A stretch of DNA of 53,253 nt, taken from Stieleria sedimenti. GTDB lineage: Bacteria; Planctomycetota; Planctomycetia; Pirellulales; Pirellulaceae. Position 1 is the stretch's first letter. Each line of letters starts with the position of its first letter. The notes under the pieces were generated by a model. It ran no database searches. It worked only from the letters and a program-made list of their open reading frames with translations, and was not told where the DNA came from. Location of the stretch: assembly GCF_025060895.1 (NCBI RefSeq), contig NZ_JANZKV010000068.1, forward strand, positions 1 through 53,253, read 5' to 3'. This document shows positions 45,209 to 53,253 of the stretch, in pieces. A program made the translations under genes and the position numbers.

Positions 45209-47347
45209 ATGAAAGACACGGATTCCAATTTCGGATTTCTGCAGCGGAGTGAGCTTTGGCTTTCGGCCTCGTTCCTCGCGATGCTGGTCGTCCTGATCAT
45301 CCCCTTGCCCACGTTCCTGCTGGACATGTTTCTGGCCTGCAACATCGCCGCGGCGATCTTGTTGCTGTTGGTCACCCTGGGCGCGAAAAAGCCCCTCGAT
45401 ATCGCATCCTTTCCGTCGCTGTTGCTGTTGCTGACGCTGTTCCGGCTGTCGTTGAACGTTGCCACGACGCGTTTGATCCTGCTCGATGCCAATGCCGGCA
45501 AGATCGTGTTGACGTTCGGGGATTTTGTCGTCGGCGGAAACCTGGTCGTCGGCGTGGTGATCTTCTTGATCTTGGTCACGATTCAGTTCATCGTGATCAC
45601 CAAGGGGGCGACGCGGATCTCCGAGGTCAATGCCAGGTTCACACTCGATGCGATGCCCGGAAAGCAGATGGCGATCGATGCCGAACTCAACAGCGGTGCG
45701 ATTGACGAGAAAGAGGCGCGGGATCGACGCAAGGGGTTGACCCAAGAAGCGGAGTTTTACGGTGCCATGGACGGTGCCAGCAAGTACGTCCGCGGTGATG
45801 CGATCGCCGGTTTGATCATCATGATCGTCAACATCCTCGGCGGCGTGGTGCTGGGAGTCAGCGACGGTCAAGCGATCACCGACGCTCTGCAAGTCTATTC
45901 GATTTTGACGATCGGTGACGGACTGGTGTCGCAGATCCCGGCACTGATCATCGCCACCAGCGCGGGCATCCTGGTCACCAAGTCGGCATCCGAGTCCAAC
46001 CTCGGCGACGAAATCAATGAACAGGTTTCCGGTGCGTATCGGTCCTTGTTCCTGGGCCCGATGATCCTGGTGTTGATCGCGTTCACGCCGGGCTTTCCGA
46101 AATTTCCCTTCCTGCTGCTCGCCGCTGCGGTGTTCGCATTTGTCTTTTTCGCCAAGCAACGCGAGACGGCCAAAACCGAGGAAGCCGAGAGAGAGCCGGA
46201 AGTCGTCGCGGCGACCGAGACACCCGAAGAGAAGGGGTTGCAGAAGTTTGTCCAACCCGAACGGATCATCATCGAAATCGGTGCCGGTTTGATCGCGCTT
46301 GCCGAACCGAAGCGGGGCAAGGGCATCGCCGAACGGATTTCGACGTTGCGTGAAGACGTGGCGATCGAGCACGGGTTCTGGGTGCCCGCGGCGCGGATCC
46401 GCGACAACCTGCAAATCGGTGTCAACGAATACCGCTTTCTGATTTGCGGGCGTGAGATCGCGCGGGGGCAGGTGTTCGTCAACGACTATCTGGCGATCAA
46501 TCCAGGCAGCATCAATGCGGAACTGGAGGGTGAGCCGATCCGGGACCCCGCGTTCGACCTGCCGGCCAAATGGATTCCGGAATCGCAGCGCCGTCGGGCG
46601 GAGGTTTTAGGGTTTACCGTCGTCGACGCGCCGACTGTGTTGATCACGCACCTGAGCGAATGCTTGCGGAAGCACGCCCACGAACTTTTGAGCCGACAAG
46701 ACCTTCAATCCATGCTAGAGAAACTCAAGGAGATCGCGCCGACGACGGTCGAGGAAATCAAACCGGATACGGTGCGTCCGGCCACCCTGCATCAAGTGCT
46801 GTTGAATCTGCTCCGCGAACGCATCTCCATCACCGCCCTAGAAAAAATCGTTGAATCGGCGGTTCAATTCGGTCCCCAAATCAAAGACCCCGTTCAGTTG
46901 ACCGAAAAGATAAGAGGCGGTATCGGCCACATCATCTGTGACCGGTTCCGTGACAGCAACGGAAACGTGAGGGTCATCATCCTGGAGCCGCGATTGGAAC
47001 ATTATTTCCGAGAACACCTCAATGGCGACGCGATCGTGTTGCGTCCCGATCAGCTGGAACGCTTGATCATGGAACTGCAAGCGAAATGGGAAGCGTCGCG
47101 ATTGAAAAACCAGATGGCGACCGTGTTGGTGGATTCGTCGGTTCGCTTCCCGCTGCACCGAACGATCTTCCGGTCGTTGCCGGAAATCAGTGTGGTCGCT
47201 TACAGCGAGGTCCCCTCCGACATGCGCATCGAGTCGGTGGGAATGATCCGCTACGAAGACGTTTTGGGAGATGGCGAGAATCCCTCACCCGACCCGTTCG
47301 TACTCGGGCTGCACGGCAAAGACGGCAATCAAGAAGGGCGTAAATGA
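45209..47347 (+). CDS. flhA: Flagellar export protein FlhA
   Basis: FlhA, 712 aa, is the major export-gate protein. The N-terminal half has about eight TM helices with LFRLSLNVATTRLIL and the cytoplasmic FHIPEP loop (ISEVNARFTLDAMPGKQMAIDAEL). The C-terminal half is the cytoplasmic ring domain that docks chaperone-cargo. All parts appear complete. Its stop overlaps the next small gene as ATGA. Confidence 0.98.
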   Translation: MKDTDSNFGFLQRSELWLSASFLAMLVVLIIPLPTFLLDMFLACNIAAAILLLLVTLGAKKPLDIASFPSLLLLLTLFRLSLNVATTRLILLDANAGKIVLTFGDFVVGGNLVVGVVIFLILVTIQFIVITKGATRISEVNARFTLDAMPGKQMAIDAELNSGAIDEKEARDRRKGLTQEAEFYGAMDGASKYVRGDAIAGLIIMIVNILGGVVLGVSDGQAITDALQVYSILTIGDGLVSQIPALIIATSAGILVTKSASESNLGDEINEQVSGAYRSLFLGPMILVLIAFTPGFPKFPFLLLAAAVFAFVFFAKQRETAKTEEAEREPEVVAATETPEEKGLQKFVQPERIIIEIGAGLIALAEPKRGKGIAERISTLREDVAIEHGFWVPAARIRDNLQIGVNEYRFLICGREIARGQVFVNDYLAINPGSINAELEGEPIRDPAFDLPAKWIPESQRRRAEVLGFTVVDAPTVLITHLSECLRKHAHELLSRQDLQSMLEKLKEIAPTTVEEIKPDTVRPATLHQVLLNLLRERISITALEKIVESAVQFGPQIKDPVQLTEKIRGGIGHIICDRFRDSNGNVRVIILEPRLEHYFREHLNGDAIVLRPDQLERLIMELQAKWEASRLKNQMATVLVDSSVRFPLHRTIFRSLPEISVVAYSEVPSDMRIESVGMIRYEDVLGDGENPSPDPFVLGLHGKDGNQEGRK

Positions 47348-47577
47348 GCGGAAAGTCAACAACTCGGCGTGCATCGTTCCGGCGTCAAAAGGCGTTTCCG
47401 GTGGGGACGTTGATCGCCCTGTTGACCGCGGTCGCGGTGACCTTGGTCGGCGTCATCCTGGGGCTGGAATCATCAACCATTCTGATGCGTGCCATCGTGT
47501 CCTCGGTCCTGGTCGGATCGGTCGTCTCGATCGGTGTTGGAGTGATTCGACTCGCTGACGCGGACTACAAGGACTGA
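47344..47577 (+). CDS. Small membrane protein between flhA and fliA, unknown
   Basis: A 77 aa protein with a basic N-terminus (SGKSTTRRASFRRQK) and two hydrophobic helices (about 21-39 and 46-66), ending DADYKD. It starts within the flhA stop (ATGA) and ends 11 bases before fliA, so it is co-translated with both. No family is recognised. In many flagellar operons flhF and flhG occupy this place; this protein resembles neither. Confidence 0.7.
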   Translation: MSGKSTTRRASFRRQKAFPVGTLIALLTAVAVTLVGVILGLESSTILMRAIVSSVLVGSVVSIGVGVIRLADADYKD

Positions 47578-47588
47578 GCGGCTTCGTT

Positions 47589-48299
47589 ATGAAAGCGACG
47601 ATCGAAACGACCTACAAACCGTCCGCACAGACCGACCGCGATCGGCTGGTGCTGGATAACATCGACTACGTTGGGCGGATTCTCAGCACGATGACATTCT
47701 TTAGCAGGAATGATGATCATCGGGAAAACCTCCACTCCGCCGGAATCCTGGGGCTGGTCCAAGCCGCCGCCAGCTTTGATGCCGAGCAAGGGGTCGCGTT
47801 TCGAACGTTCGCCTATCCACGGATCCGCGGCGCGATCGTTGATGAATTGCGCAAACAGTCTCCGGTCTCACCCCGCATGATGCGTCATGTCGGCAAGATC
47901 AAAAAACTGTGTGAGACGCTCGAGCCGCCGATCACGCCCGAACAACTCGCCGAACGCTCTAGCCTGCCGATCGATGTCGTTTTGGAATGTCTCGAAGCGA
48001 TGCGGTTCATCAAGCCTGACGACTGGAACGATCTTTCTGACGTAGTTCACAAAACTTGGCGGACCAGTATCGATTCTCCGGAAGATCTGGCCGAAAAAGA
48101 AGAAATCGGACAACTGCTTGCAGAATTGATTGAGCAATTGCCAGAGAAGGAACGCCTGGTGATGACGCTGTACTACAGCGAGGAATTAAACCTGGCGGAA
48201 ATCGGGGCCGCGATGGGTTTGTCCGAATCGCGCACCTCACGCCTGTTGGCCGCAGCGAGATTCAGACTCAAGGAGGCAATTCGATGGAAGACCAGCTAG
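47589..48299 (+). CDS. fliA: RNA polymerase sigma factor, FliA/WhiG (sigma-28) type
   Basis: A 236 aa sigma-70 family factor. Region 2 is SAGILGLVQAAASFDAEQGV with FRTFAYPRIRGAIVDELRKQ, the FliA/WhiG hallmark. Region 3 is ITPEQLAERSSLPIDVV, and region 4 is LPEKERLVMTLYYSEELNLA followed by a helix-turn-helix with LSESRTSRL. It would direct late flagellar genes. Its 3-prime end overlaps the next gene by 16 bases. It could instead be a related group 3 sigma factor, but flagellar context favours FliA. Confidence 0.93.
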   Translation: MKATIETTYKPSAQTDRDRLVLDNIDYVGRILSTMTFFSRNDDHRENLHSAGILGLVQAAASFDAEQGVAFRTFAYPRIRGAIVDELRKQSPVSPRMMRHVGKIKKLCETLEPPITPEQLAERSSLPIDVVLECLEAMRFIKPDDWNDLSDVVHKTWRTSIDSPEDLAEKEEIGQLLAELIEQLPEKERLVMTLYYSEELNLAEIGAAMGLSESRTSRLLAAARFRLKEAIRWKTS

Positions 48300-48493
48300 C
48301 AACCGTGTTGAAAGAACGCACCACCAAGGTCGGCGGACCACGCGTCCGGGTCGGGCCGACCAAACACTGCAATGCCGAACCAGAAGTTCGAGTGATCAAA
48401 GACGGAAATCGTATCGAATCGATCGTCATCGCTTGCCCCTGTGGGGAAGAGATCACGGTGATTTGCGGCTATGACGAGACAGCGAGTACGTGA
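48284..48493 (+). CDS. Small Cys-cluster protein coupled to fliA, unknown
   Basis: A 69 aa protein with cysteines in KHCN, ACPCGE and VICGY, a spacing that could bind zinc. AAGGAGG lies 6 bases before the ATG, one of the strongest ribosome binding sites in the window, so the gene is real. It begins inside the last codons of fliA and ends in a GTGA overlap with the next gene. Position suggests a flagellar or sigma-related role, for example an anti-sigma or export factor, but no family is recognised. Confidence 0.75.
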   Translation: MEDQLATVLKERTTKVGGPRVRVGPTKHCNAEPEVRVIKDGNRIESIVIACPCGEEITVICGYDETAST

Positions 48494-49842
48494 CTAACAC
48501 CCGCAGCAATGACCGACAGCGTGCACGGCACGCGACGACCAGGGGCGACCACGGCACCGCCGAGCGTGCCTGCGCGCCGCGCCGGTCCCTGATCGCCGTC
48601 TCGTTGCTGCTGGCCACCCTCGCGTCCGGATCGACGGCGCCGGCGCAAGAGCGGCATCACAGTCGCCGCGAGCAGAATCCCAATTCGGCGCTGCGAAAAT
48701 TGGATCTGCTGCAACAAAGCGTCAAACAAAAGCTGAAAAACGCATTGGGCGTCAAGGGACAGAACACGTCAAACGATGACGCATCGATGAGCGGCGCCAA
48801 TGACACGACGGGGGCTGACGACCGCCATGGCCCTGCCGATGGCCGCACCGCTGGCAACGGTGAAGTACAAGCCGGAAACCCCGCTCAACAACAGTACCAC
48901 CCCAAATGGACTCCGCAGCCGACCCGTCCGACCGCTGCGGAAAGTCATCCCCGTTGGGTGCCGCCGACCAACCAGCACGACGACGGTAGCCGCGGTTTCG
49001 CAGCCGAGAATCGTTGGCAGCCCGAGCGTGACACCCAAGAACAGTACTTCCAAGAGCCGCCCGCACAGCAACAGTACGCACAGCAACAGTACGCACAGCA
49101 ACAGTACGCACAGCAACAGTACGCACAGCAACAGTACGCACAGCAACAGTACCCACACGAGCCATACGCACCAGAGACATACGCCAGCCCGAACCCGATG
49201 CGGGCGGCCGAATCAGCGGAGCAGCATGCCGTCGGGCCAGCGGCGTACAACCAGATTCAACGGCCCTTGCCGCCACCGATCGCCGAATTGGCGACCGGCG
49301 AGATCCCGCATCCGGCGGGGCAACAGGGAGGCGGACCGACCGGCCGTTGGGATGGTCAGAGAGCTTACGGTCAGGGACAGGGTTATGCGGATCCTCGCTA
49401 TCCCAATCCGTCCGGCATGGCCTATCGCGGTGAGCAACCGGGAACGCGCCTGGCAAACGGCTCGATCAACACCAACGCGCCCCTGGCGCGGGGCAGTGTG
49501 TTGGGCGACAACCAGATCACGGCGACACAACATGCGCTCCGATTGATCGAAGAAAACGGTGACCTGAAAGCCAAGTTGGCGATGCTGGACGCCGAAAACA
49601 AACGGCTCAAGGAAAAACTGGACCAGACGGAAACGTTGCTGGGGCGTTCGACCAAGGCCGTGGAAGGGGCGTATGAGGAGATCGAGGCGACGCGTCAGAT
49701 CAACCGTGAACTGCAAACGAAGCTGAACGAAGCGGAGCAAAAATACAATCGCTATCTGATGGAAACCGATCGGATGCTGCAATCGATCCGCGAAGAGTTG
49801 GACGATGTGTTGGTACGCGAGATTTCGGCGAACGGGACTTAG
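48490..49842 (+). CDS. Exported coiled-coil protein with AQQQY tandem repeats, unknown
   Basis: A 450 aa protein. After a polar leader comes a hydrophobic signal segment (about 33-52, likely cut after APAQ). The middle (about 55-340) is low-complexity, rich in Gln, Pro, Tyr and Gly, with six perfect AQQQY repeats at about 192-221. The C-terminal 100 residues form a strong coiled coil (about 355-440). The GTG at 48490 overlaps the stop of the preceding gene. Coiled coil plus sticky Gln/Tyr repeats suggests a structural or surface protein, possibly of the flagellar envelope collar; this is inference from position. Confidence 0.7.
   Translation: MTNTRSNDRQRARHATTRGDHGTAERACAPRRSLIAVSLLLATLASGSTAPAQERHHSRREQNPNSALRKLDLLQQSVKQKLKNALGVKGQNTSNDDASMSGANDTTGADDRHGPADGRTAGNGEVQAGNPAQQQYHPKWTPQPTRPTAAESHPRWVPPTNQHDDGSRGFAAENRWQPERDTQEQYFQEPPAQQQYAQQQYAQQQYAQQQYAQQQYAQQQYPHEPYAPETYASPNPMRAAESAEQHAVGPAAYNQIQRPLPPPIAELATGEIPHPAGQQGGGPTGRWDGQRAYGQGQGYADPRYPNPSGMAYRGEQPGTRLANGSINTNAPLARGSVLGDNQITATQHALRLIEENGDLKAKLAMLDAENKRLKEKLDQTETLLGRSTKAVEGAYEEIEATRQINRELQTKLNEAEQKYNRYLMETDRMLQSIREELDDVLVREISANGT
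49063..49152 (+). repeat. Six perfect 15-bp tandem repeats (in-frame)
   Basis: GCACAGCAACAGTAC repeats six times without a mismatch and encodes AQQQY each time. Perfect identity between units indicates recent expansion and probable length variation between strains. Confidence 0.97.
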
Positions 49843-49846
49843 TGTC

Positions 49847-50551
49847 GTGCATACTTTTAGACTTCGATTGCTCGCCTCGACCTTGATCTTGGCTTGGTCC
49901 ATTCAGTGGTCGCCGGCCGGTCCGCCGCGCTGGTGGACGCGCTGCAAGGGGGAGTGCGGCGCGACGTGCCATTGCCAGGAACCGACCAATGCAACGGGGA
50001 AAACGGCGGCGCCGAAGTGTCCTCCGCAGCCGGTGCGAACGTCACCGCTGTTGGGACAATTGAAGCCGAATCGAGTGTTGATCGTCGCGCCCTTGGACGG
50101 CCAGGATCGCTTGAAAGAGCAGATGGCATTAATGCAAGCCTTGGCCGCCGCGCTGCGGGCAAAAGCCGGCGTCGACGTGGTTGAAAGTCCGCGGCGGGTC
50201 TGCGAAGCCTGTTTTCCGATTCACAGCGGTCGATTTGACGAACGCAAGCTGGTCGAACTCGGCAATCAACACTTCGTCGATACGGTGCTGTACTGCAACA
50301 TCGAGTCGATCGATGCGTACAGTCCGATGCGGTTGGAGATTCAATTTCTCGCCATCAACGTCGCCCAATCCGTGGCGATCGTCTCGGGATCCCATTCGTT
50401 TGATCTGGCCGATCCGGCGATGAGGGAGTGCTTTTTTGCGGCGATGAACGCCGACCCCGCCGTTGACACGACCCTGAAGAACTCGCCGACGCGGCTGATC
50501 GACTACGGGGCCACGCGGGTGGCCGGCGCGCTGGCACAGGTCTGGAAGTAG
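49847..50551 (+). CDS. Exported Cys-containing protein, unknown
   Basis: A 234 aa protein with a hydrophobic export segment (about 6-22) followed by a Cys-rich stretch (TRCKGECGATCHCQE) and then a compact alpha/beta domain (VLIVAPLDGQDRLKEQMALM to the C-terminus). The latter has the general look of TolB-N/FlgO-like periplasmic domains, though no firm match is claimed. The GTG at 49847, 4 bases after the previous stop, starts the signal segment; longer frames overlap the upstream gene. It is the last gene of the plus-strand flagellar run. Confidence 0.65.
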   Translation: MHTFRLRLLASTLILAWSIQWSPAGPPRWWTRCKGECGATCHCQEPTNATGKTAAPKCPPQPVRTSPLLGQLKPNRVLIVAPLDGQDRLKEQMALMQALAAALRAKAGVDVVESPRRVCEACFPIHSGRFDERKLVELGNQHFVDTVLYCNIESIDAYSPMRLEIQFLAINVAQSVAIVSGSHSFDLADPAMRECFFAAMNADPAVDTTLKNSPTRLIDYGATRVAGALAQVWK

Positions 50552-50564
50552 ACGCAAGCAAAAA

Positions 50565-50761
50565 GTGGCGTAAGTTTCCAGCTTGCGATTCGGGAAGCTT
50601 TCAGCTTCCCTCCTCTCCACGACGATGAAACCGCGCCGAGCCCGTAGGCTCGCGCCAAACGGCTGATCATCGCTTGACATCAGCCGGTTCGCGTCAGCGT
50701 CCGGGCCTCCACGACCACGAAACCGCGTCGAGCCCCGGTAGGCTTACGCCAAAGGGTTGAT
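50565..50761. repeat. Composite intergenic repeat block (families C and A)
   Basis: A family C unit (50565-50591) is followed by a hairpin GGGAAGCTTTCAGCTTCCC-like element (50592-50611). Then come three family A arms: right-type 50641-50667, left-type 50679-50706 and a diverged right-type 50732-50761. The 275-base gap contains no supported gene. Confidence 0.8.
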
Positions 50762-50826
50762 AAAATCGGTCAACGGTTTGCGAGTTCCGCGACCCCAACG
50801 CCAGGAATATCGGAGCATCAGGCTTT

Positions 50827-51477
50827 GTGAACGAACCCGTCCCAACTCATGGAAACGCACCGGTCCGTCACGGTGAAGAGTGGGCCAATGCGCTGACGCA
50901 TGGGTTGGCGGCATTGATGTCACTGGTGCTGGGAACGTGGCTGGTGCTTGAGGCGTTGCCTGACGGGGCCGGGTTGGCGTTGGCCTGCGCGGCGTACATC
51001 GCATCGGTGTTCGCGACGTTTTCGTTTTCAACGTTGTCCCACGCGATCCTGCAGCAACCGCTGTTGGACACGTTGCGGGCTTGGGACCAGGCGATGATCT
51101 ACGCGATGATCTCGGGGACCTACACGCCGATTGTGTTCCGCTACGCGCCCGACGCAGTCCGCACGCCCTTGTTGGCGGCGATCTGGGTGGCGGCGTTTGC
51201 CGGCATCGCCGGCAAGTTACTGATGCGTCATCGCGTCAACAACGTGGCGACCGTCAGCTACCTTTTACTCGGGTGGCTGCCGGCGATTCCTTTGTATGGC
51301 AACGTGCCATCGGGCCTCGGCTGGGGAATGTTACTCGGCGGCGTGTTGTACACCCTGGGGGTGCTGGTGCTGCTGAACGATCACAAGTTCAAATACTTGC
51401 ACGTCGTCTGGCACCTGTTCGTCATCTCCGCGGCGCTCTGTCACTTCCTGGCGATTCAGTGGTACGTGTTGCCCTAG
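50827..51477 (+). CDS. Hemolysin III family (PAQR-like) membrane protein
   Basis: A 216 aa seven-helix membrane protein of the Hly-III/YqfA/PAQR family. The conserved metal-site motifs are FSTLSHAILQ, the Asp in LRAWDQAMIYAMISGTYTP, and the C-terminal His pair HVVWHLFVISAALCHF. The family name is historical; bacterial members are thought to be membrane hydrolases or membrane-homeostasis proteins. The GTG at 50827 gives the normal N-terminus. It stands alone between repeat blocks and the insertion sequence. Confidence 0.92.
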   Translation: MNEPVPTHGNAPVRHGEEWANALTHGLAALMSLVLGTWLVLEALPDGAGLALACAAYIASVFATFSFSTLSHAILQQPLLDTLRAWDQAMIYAMISGTYTPIVFRYAPDAVRTPLLAAIWVAAFAGIAGKLLMRHRVNNVATVSYLLLGWLPAIPLYGNVPSGLGWGMLLGGVLYTLGVLVLLNDHKFKYLHVVWHLFVISAALCHFLAIQWYVLP

Positions 51478-51564
51478 CGGCAGCGGTGTCCGGTTCGTCC
51501 ATCGCTGCTCTGATCGACGACGGCCCTTCCGGGCGGTCGATCCTTCCTGATCGTCAGCGTCAAA

Positions 51565-51597
51565 GACCGGAGGGCTCGCGCCCCGTCGATTTAGTGA
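51565..51597. repeat. Family B repeat arm
   Basis: The segment containing ACCGGAGGGCTCGCGCC matches the right arm of the perfect inverted repeat at 28901-28975, but the left partner is not evident. The following bases (to 51660) form a further GGCCGGGCA/TGCCCGCGGCC imperfect hairpin next to the insertion sequence. Confidence 0.6.
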
Positions 51598-51660
51598 GCC
51601 GCGACGCGTAAGCGGCCGGGCATCCAGGTTTTGCCCGCGGCCTTACGGCCAATACCGCTA

Positions 51661-53253
51661 AGTTCCAGTTTTGCACTTTTAGATGCTCTATCCGGCGAGC
51701 GTTGCCAGGAACGTGAGCAAGGTCGCCGAATTATCATCGGGTGTCGTTGCCAGCGACACCTTCGATAATTTCTCGTCCCAGCTTTTGCGGCGCAACGTCG
51801 TCAGCATGTCCGCGAAGCTCGGTTCGCTTTTCCAATCGTACCAGGGCCGATTGGGAAACTGCAAATCAGCATGTCCTTCGGTCGCGAACCACACAATCGT
51901 CAGGCTGTACAAAAACATCGCCATCGGGGCGGTTCGCTGCACTGCCAGCGGCGTCCGATTGGCCGGATCTTCCAAGCCAAGGTGTTGCTTGCAGTCAAAG
52001 TGTGTCACTTCGATCGACCAACGCTGCGAAAAGATCGAGAGAATCTCTTTCGGAGTCATCGACACATCGGTGCAATAGAAGATCCGCGTCGGACGTTGGC
52101 CCACAGTGTCCTGCGACAGCACCAATCGAAGCAGTCGATCGTTGCCTGCTTTGTAGTACAAGCCCGTGCGAGTCTTGACTCGAAGCGATCCGTGCAAGCC
52201 GTATTGATCGTAGTGAAGTGTCTGCCAACGTGTCTTGTCTTTTGCCCACGCGGCGGCATCTTTCAAACGATCCCCTTTCTTTCGACTCCGACCACGACGA
52301 ACTTGTGTTTCCTTGGGAGCCGGCGCATACAACGCGGCTTTGGCATGAACCGGACCGATCAAATCGAAGTTCTCCGGCAACTTCGACAGCACGCTCTTGC
52401 CGCTGTAAAGGCTGTCAACAACAAGAATAAACCGTCGATTGGGGAACCAAGATGCGACCAACGTTAGCATCTCGGCCATCAATTCAGGCCGTGTTTTGTG
52501 GGATTTTGCGCCGACTTTGTGAGAACGCTTGGCGTTCCTGGCAGCCTGCTTTTTCTTTTCTGCAGCTTGTTTGGCTTTCTTCGATGCTGCACGAACTTGG
52601 CTGGCGGTTGGCTTCTTCGCGTTCTTGCGTTTGCCTTTGGCAAGCCCTTGCTTGTTGCGATACAGCCGCATGCAAATGGGAAGTGCGAAAACTTTCGTCG
52701 GTGCCCACCAAGGATTCGAAATCACGATGCAGAGGTCGACCCAGTCGTGGCCCCAGTGGCAAATTTTCTTGGACTTGGAAGAGCTCAGCGCGTCGTGGTG
52801 CATGCCAGTTCCGAAGATTCCCAGTCCGCGTTTGCGACACAACGTGTCGTCGCCCGCGAGCACAATTGTGGCGTCGTCGCCAATCAAGTGATTCACGATC
52901 AAATGTGCAAGCAGCTTCCAAAGGTGGTCGATGTTCCAAACGGCTTGAGAAAAGAACCGGTGGTAATCGGAGAAATGACCATTGCCAACGGAGTCACTTG
53001 TGACAATTAAGTCGGTGACATAGCGATGCCGCATTGACAGGATCCACCCCGTCATCAGCAATCGAAACGTCGCAAAACTCGGTTCGGTGAAAACTGGCGA
53101 AAACGTACGTAGCAAAGTCTCGAATGAATTGGTAAGTTCCATCTTGGGCGGCTTCCGTGCCAAAGGAATTGAAAGTTAAGAGGTTCAATTTCCATTGTCG
53201 CGGGCCGCCTTTTTCGTGCCAATATCAGTTCCCAAAAGTGCAAAACTGGAACT
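51661..53253 (-). mobile_element. Complete IS701-like insertion sequence
   Basis: A 1593-base element bounded by perfect 20-bp inverted repeats, AGTTCCAGTTTTGCACTTTT at 51661-51680 and its reverse complement at 53234-53253. It carries one transposase gene on the minus strand. The window ends exactly at the right repeat, so the target-site duplication cannot be checked. Confidence 0.93.
51688..53142 (-). CDS. Transposase, DDE type (IS701/IS4-like)
   Basis: A 484 aa DDE transposase. The likely catalytic acids are Asp98 or Asp99 (VLAGDDT), Asp243 (FILVVDSLYSG) and Glu378 in RWSIEVTHFDCKQHLGLED, the family hallmark. Between the first and second acids lies a Lys/Ala-rich insert of about 55 residues (165-217). 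The ATG at 53142 is preferred, with GGAA upstream; a TTG at 53163 would add seven residues. The reading frame is intact, so the element is potentially active. Confidence 0.93.
   Translation of the reverse strand: MELTNSFETLLRTFSPVFTEPSFATFRLLMTGWILSMRHRYVTDLIVTSDSVGNGHFSDYHRFFSQAVWNIDHLWKLLAHLIVNHLIGDDATIVLAGDDTLCRKRGLGIFGTGMHHDALSSSKSKKICHWGHDWVDLCIVISNPWWAPTKVFALPICMRLYRNKQGLAKGKRKNAKKPTASQVRAASKKAKQAAEKKKQAARNAKRSHKVGAKSHKTRPELMAEMLTLVASWFPNRRFILVVDSLYSGKSVLSKLPENFDLIGPVHAKAALYAPAPKETQVRRGRSRKKGDRLKDAAAWAKDKTRWQTLHYDQYGLHGSLRVKTRTGLYYKAGNDRLLRLVLSQDTVGQRPTRIFYCTDVSMTPKEILSIFSQRWSIEVTHFDCKQHLGLEDPANRTPLAVQRTAPMAMFLYSLTIVWFATEGHADLQFPNRPWYDWKSEPSFADMLTTLRRKSWDEKLSKVSLATTPDDNSATLLTFLATLAG

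Noticed and set aside
45158-46414. 418-codon open frame on the minus strand
   Set aside because: Antisense to flhA; rich in Asp/Arg/Gln runs typical of shadow frames.
49063-49152. Regular short repeats that might suggest a CRISPR array
   Set aside because: Units are 15 bp, contiguous without spacers, and lie in frame inside a coding sequence.

Overview
The window is a 53 kb stretch of a GC-rich bacterial genome, most probably a member of the Planctomycetota in the Pirellulaceae (Rhodopirellula-like) group. This placement is inferred, not computed. It rests on the overall protein character, the flagellar gene content and order, the many single-domain and hybrid signalling proteins, secreted enzymes, and several families of palindromic repeats that fill the gaps between genes. 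The last 1.6 kb is a complete insertion sequence whose right inverted repeat is the final 20 bases of the window.

Layout. (1) 219-4210, minus strand: cysteine synthase (cysK) and a two-subunit 2-oxoacid:ferredoxin oxidoreductase (korA, korB). (2) 4492-13113, minus strand: a compact, partly overlapping run read purA-uppS-cdsA-phoH-pgpH-ybeY-CNNM/CorC-type membrane protein. It covers purine synthesis, undecaprenyl and phospholipid precursors, c-di-AMP turnover and ribosome quality control, and ends at a candidate stem-loop terminator. (3) 13494-16462, plus strand: sulfate activation (cysD and a fused cysN-cysC), functionally linked to cysK. (4) 16753-20806: a secreted beta-lactamase-fold serine hydrolase and, convergent to it, glycogen phosphorylase.

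(5) 21421-31037: a dense signalling cluster. It has a Tat-exported solute-binding protein without transporter partners, a membrane histidine kinase, three single-domain receivers, a tandem-receiver protein, and two paralogous receiver-kinase hybrids that share a C-terminal domain resembling a degenerate GGDEF fold. None of these proteins has a DNA-binding output domain. (6) 31329-32129: an exported SAM-dependent methyltransferase.

(7) 32140-41012, minus strand: flagellar rod, ring and hook-filament junction genes, transcribed flgF-flgG-flgA-flgH-flgI-flgJ-(flgN-like)-flgK-flgL. (8) 41715-50551, plus strand: flagellar switch, export and sigma genes fliL-fliM-fliN-fliO-fliP-flhA-(77 aa membrane protein)-fliA, followed by three small or secreted unknowns coupled to fliA by overlapping starts and stops. 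The two flagellar runs diverge from a 0.7 kb repeat-rich gap. Rod/hook genes flgB, flgC, flgD, flgE, the MS-ring/rotor genes fliF and fliG, and export genes fliQ, fliR and flhB are absent here and must lie elsewhere. (9) 50827-51477: a hemolysin III (PAQR-like) membrane protein. (10) 51661-53253: an IS701-like insertion sequence.

The observations most worth a second look are the signalling cluster with its shared GGDEF-like tail, the dispersed paired palindromes, a FliM without the CheY-binding N-terminus, a FlgH without a lipobox cysteine, and the unknown genes translationally coupled to fliA.
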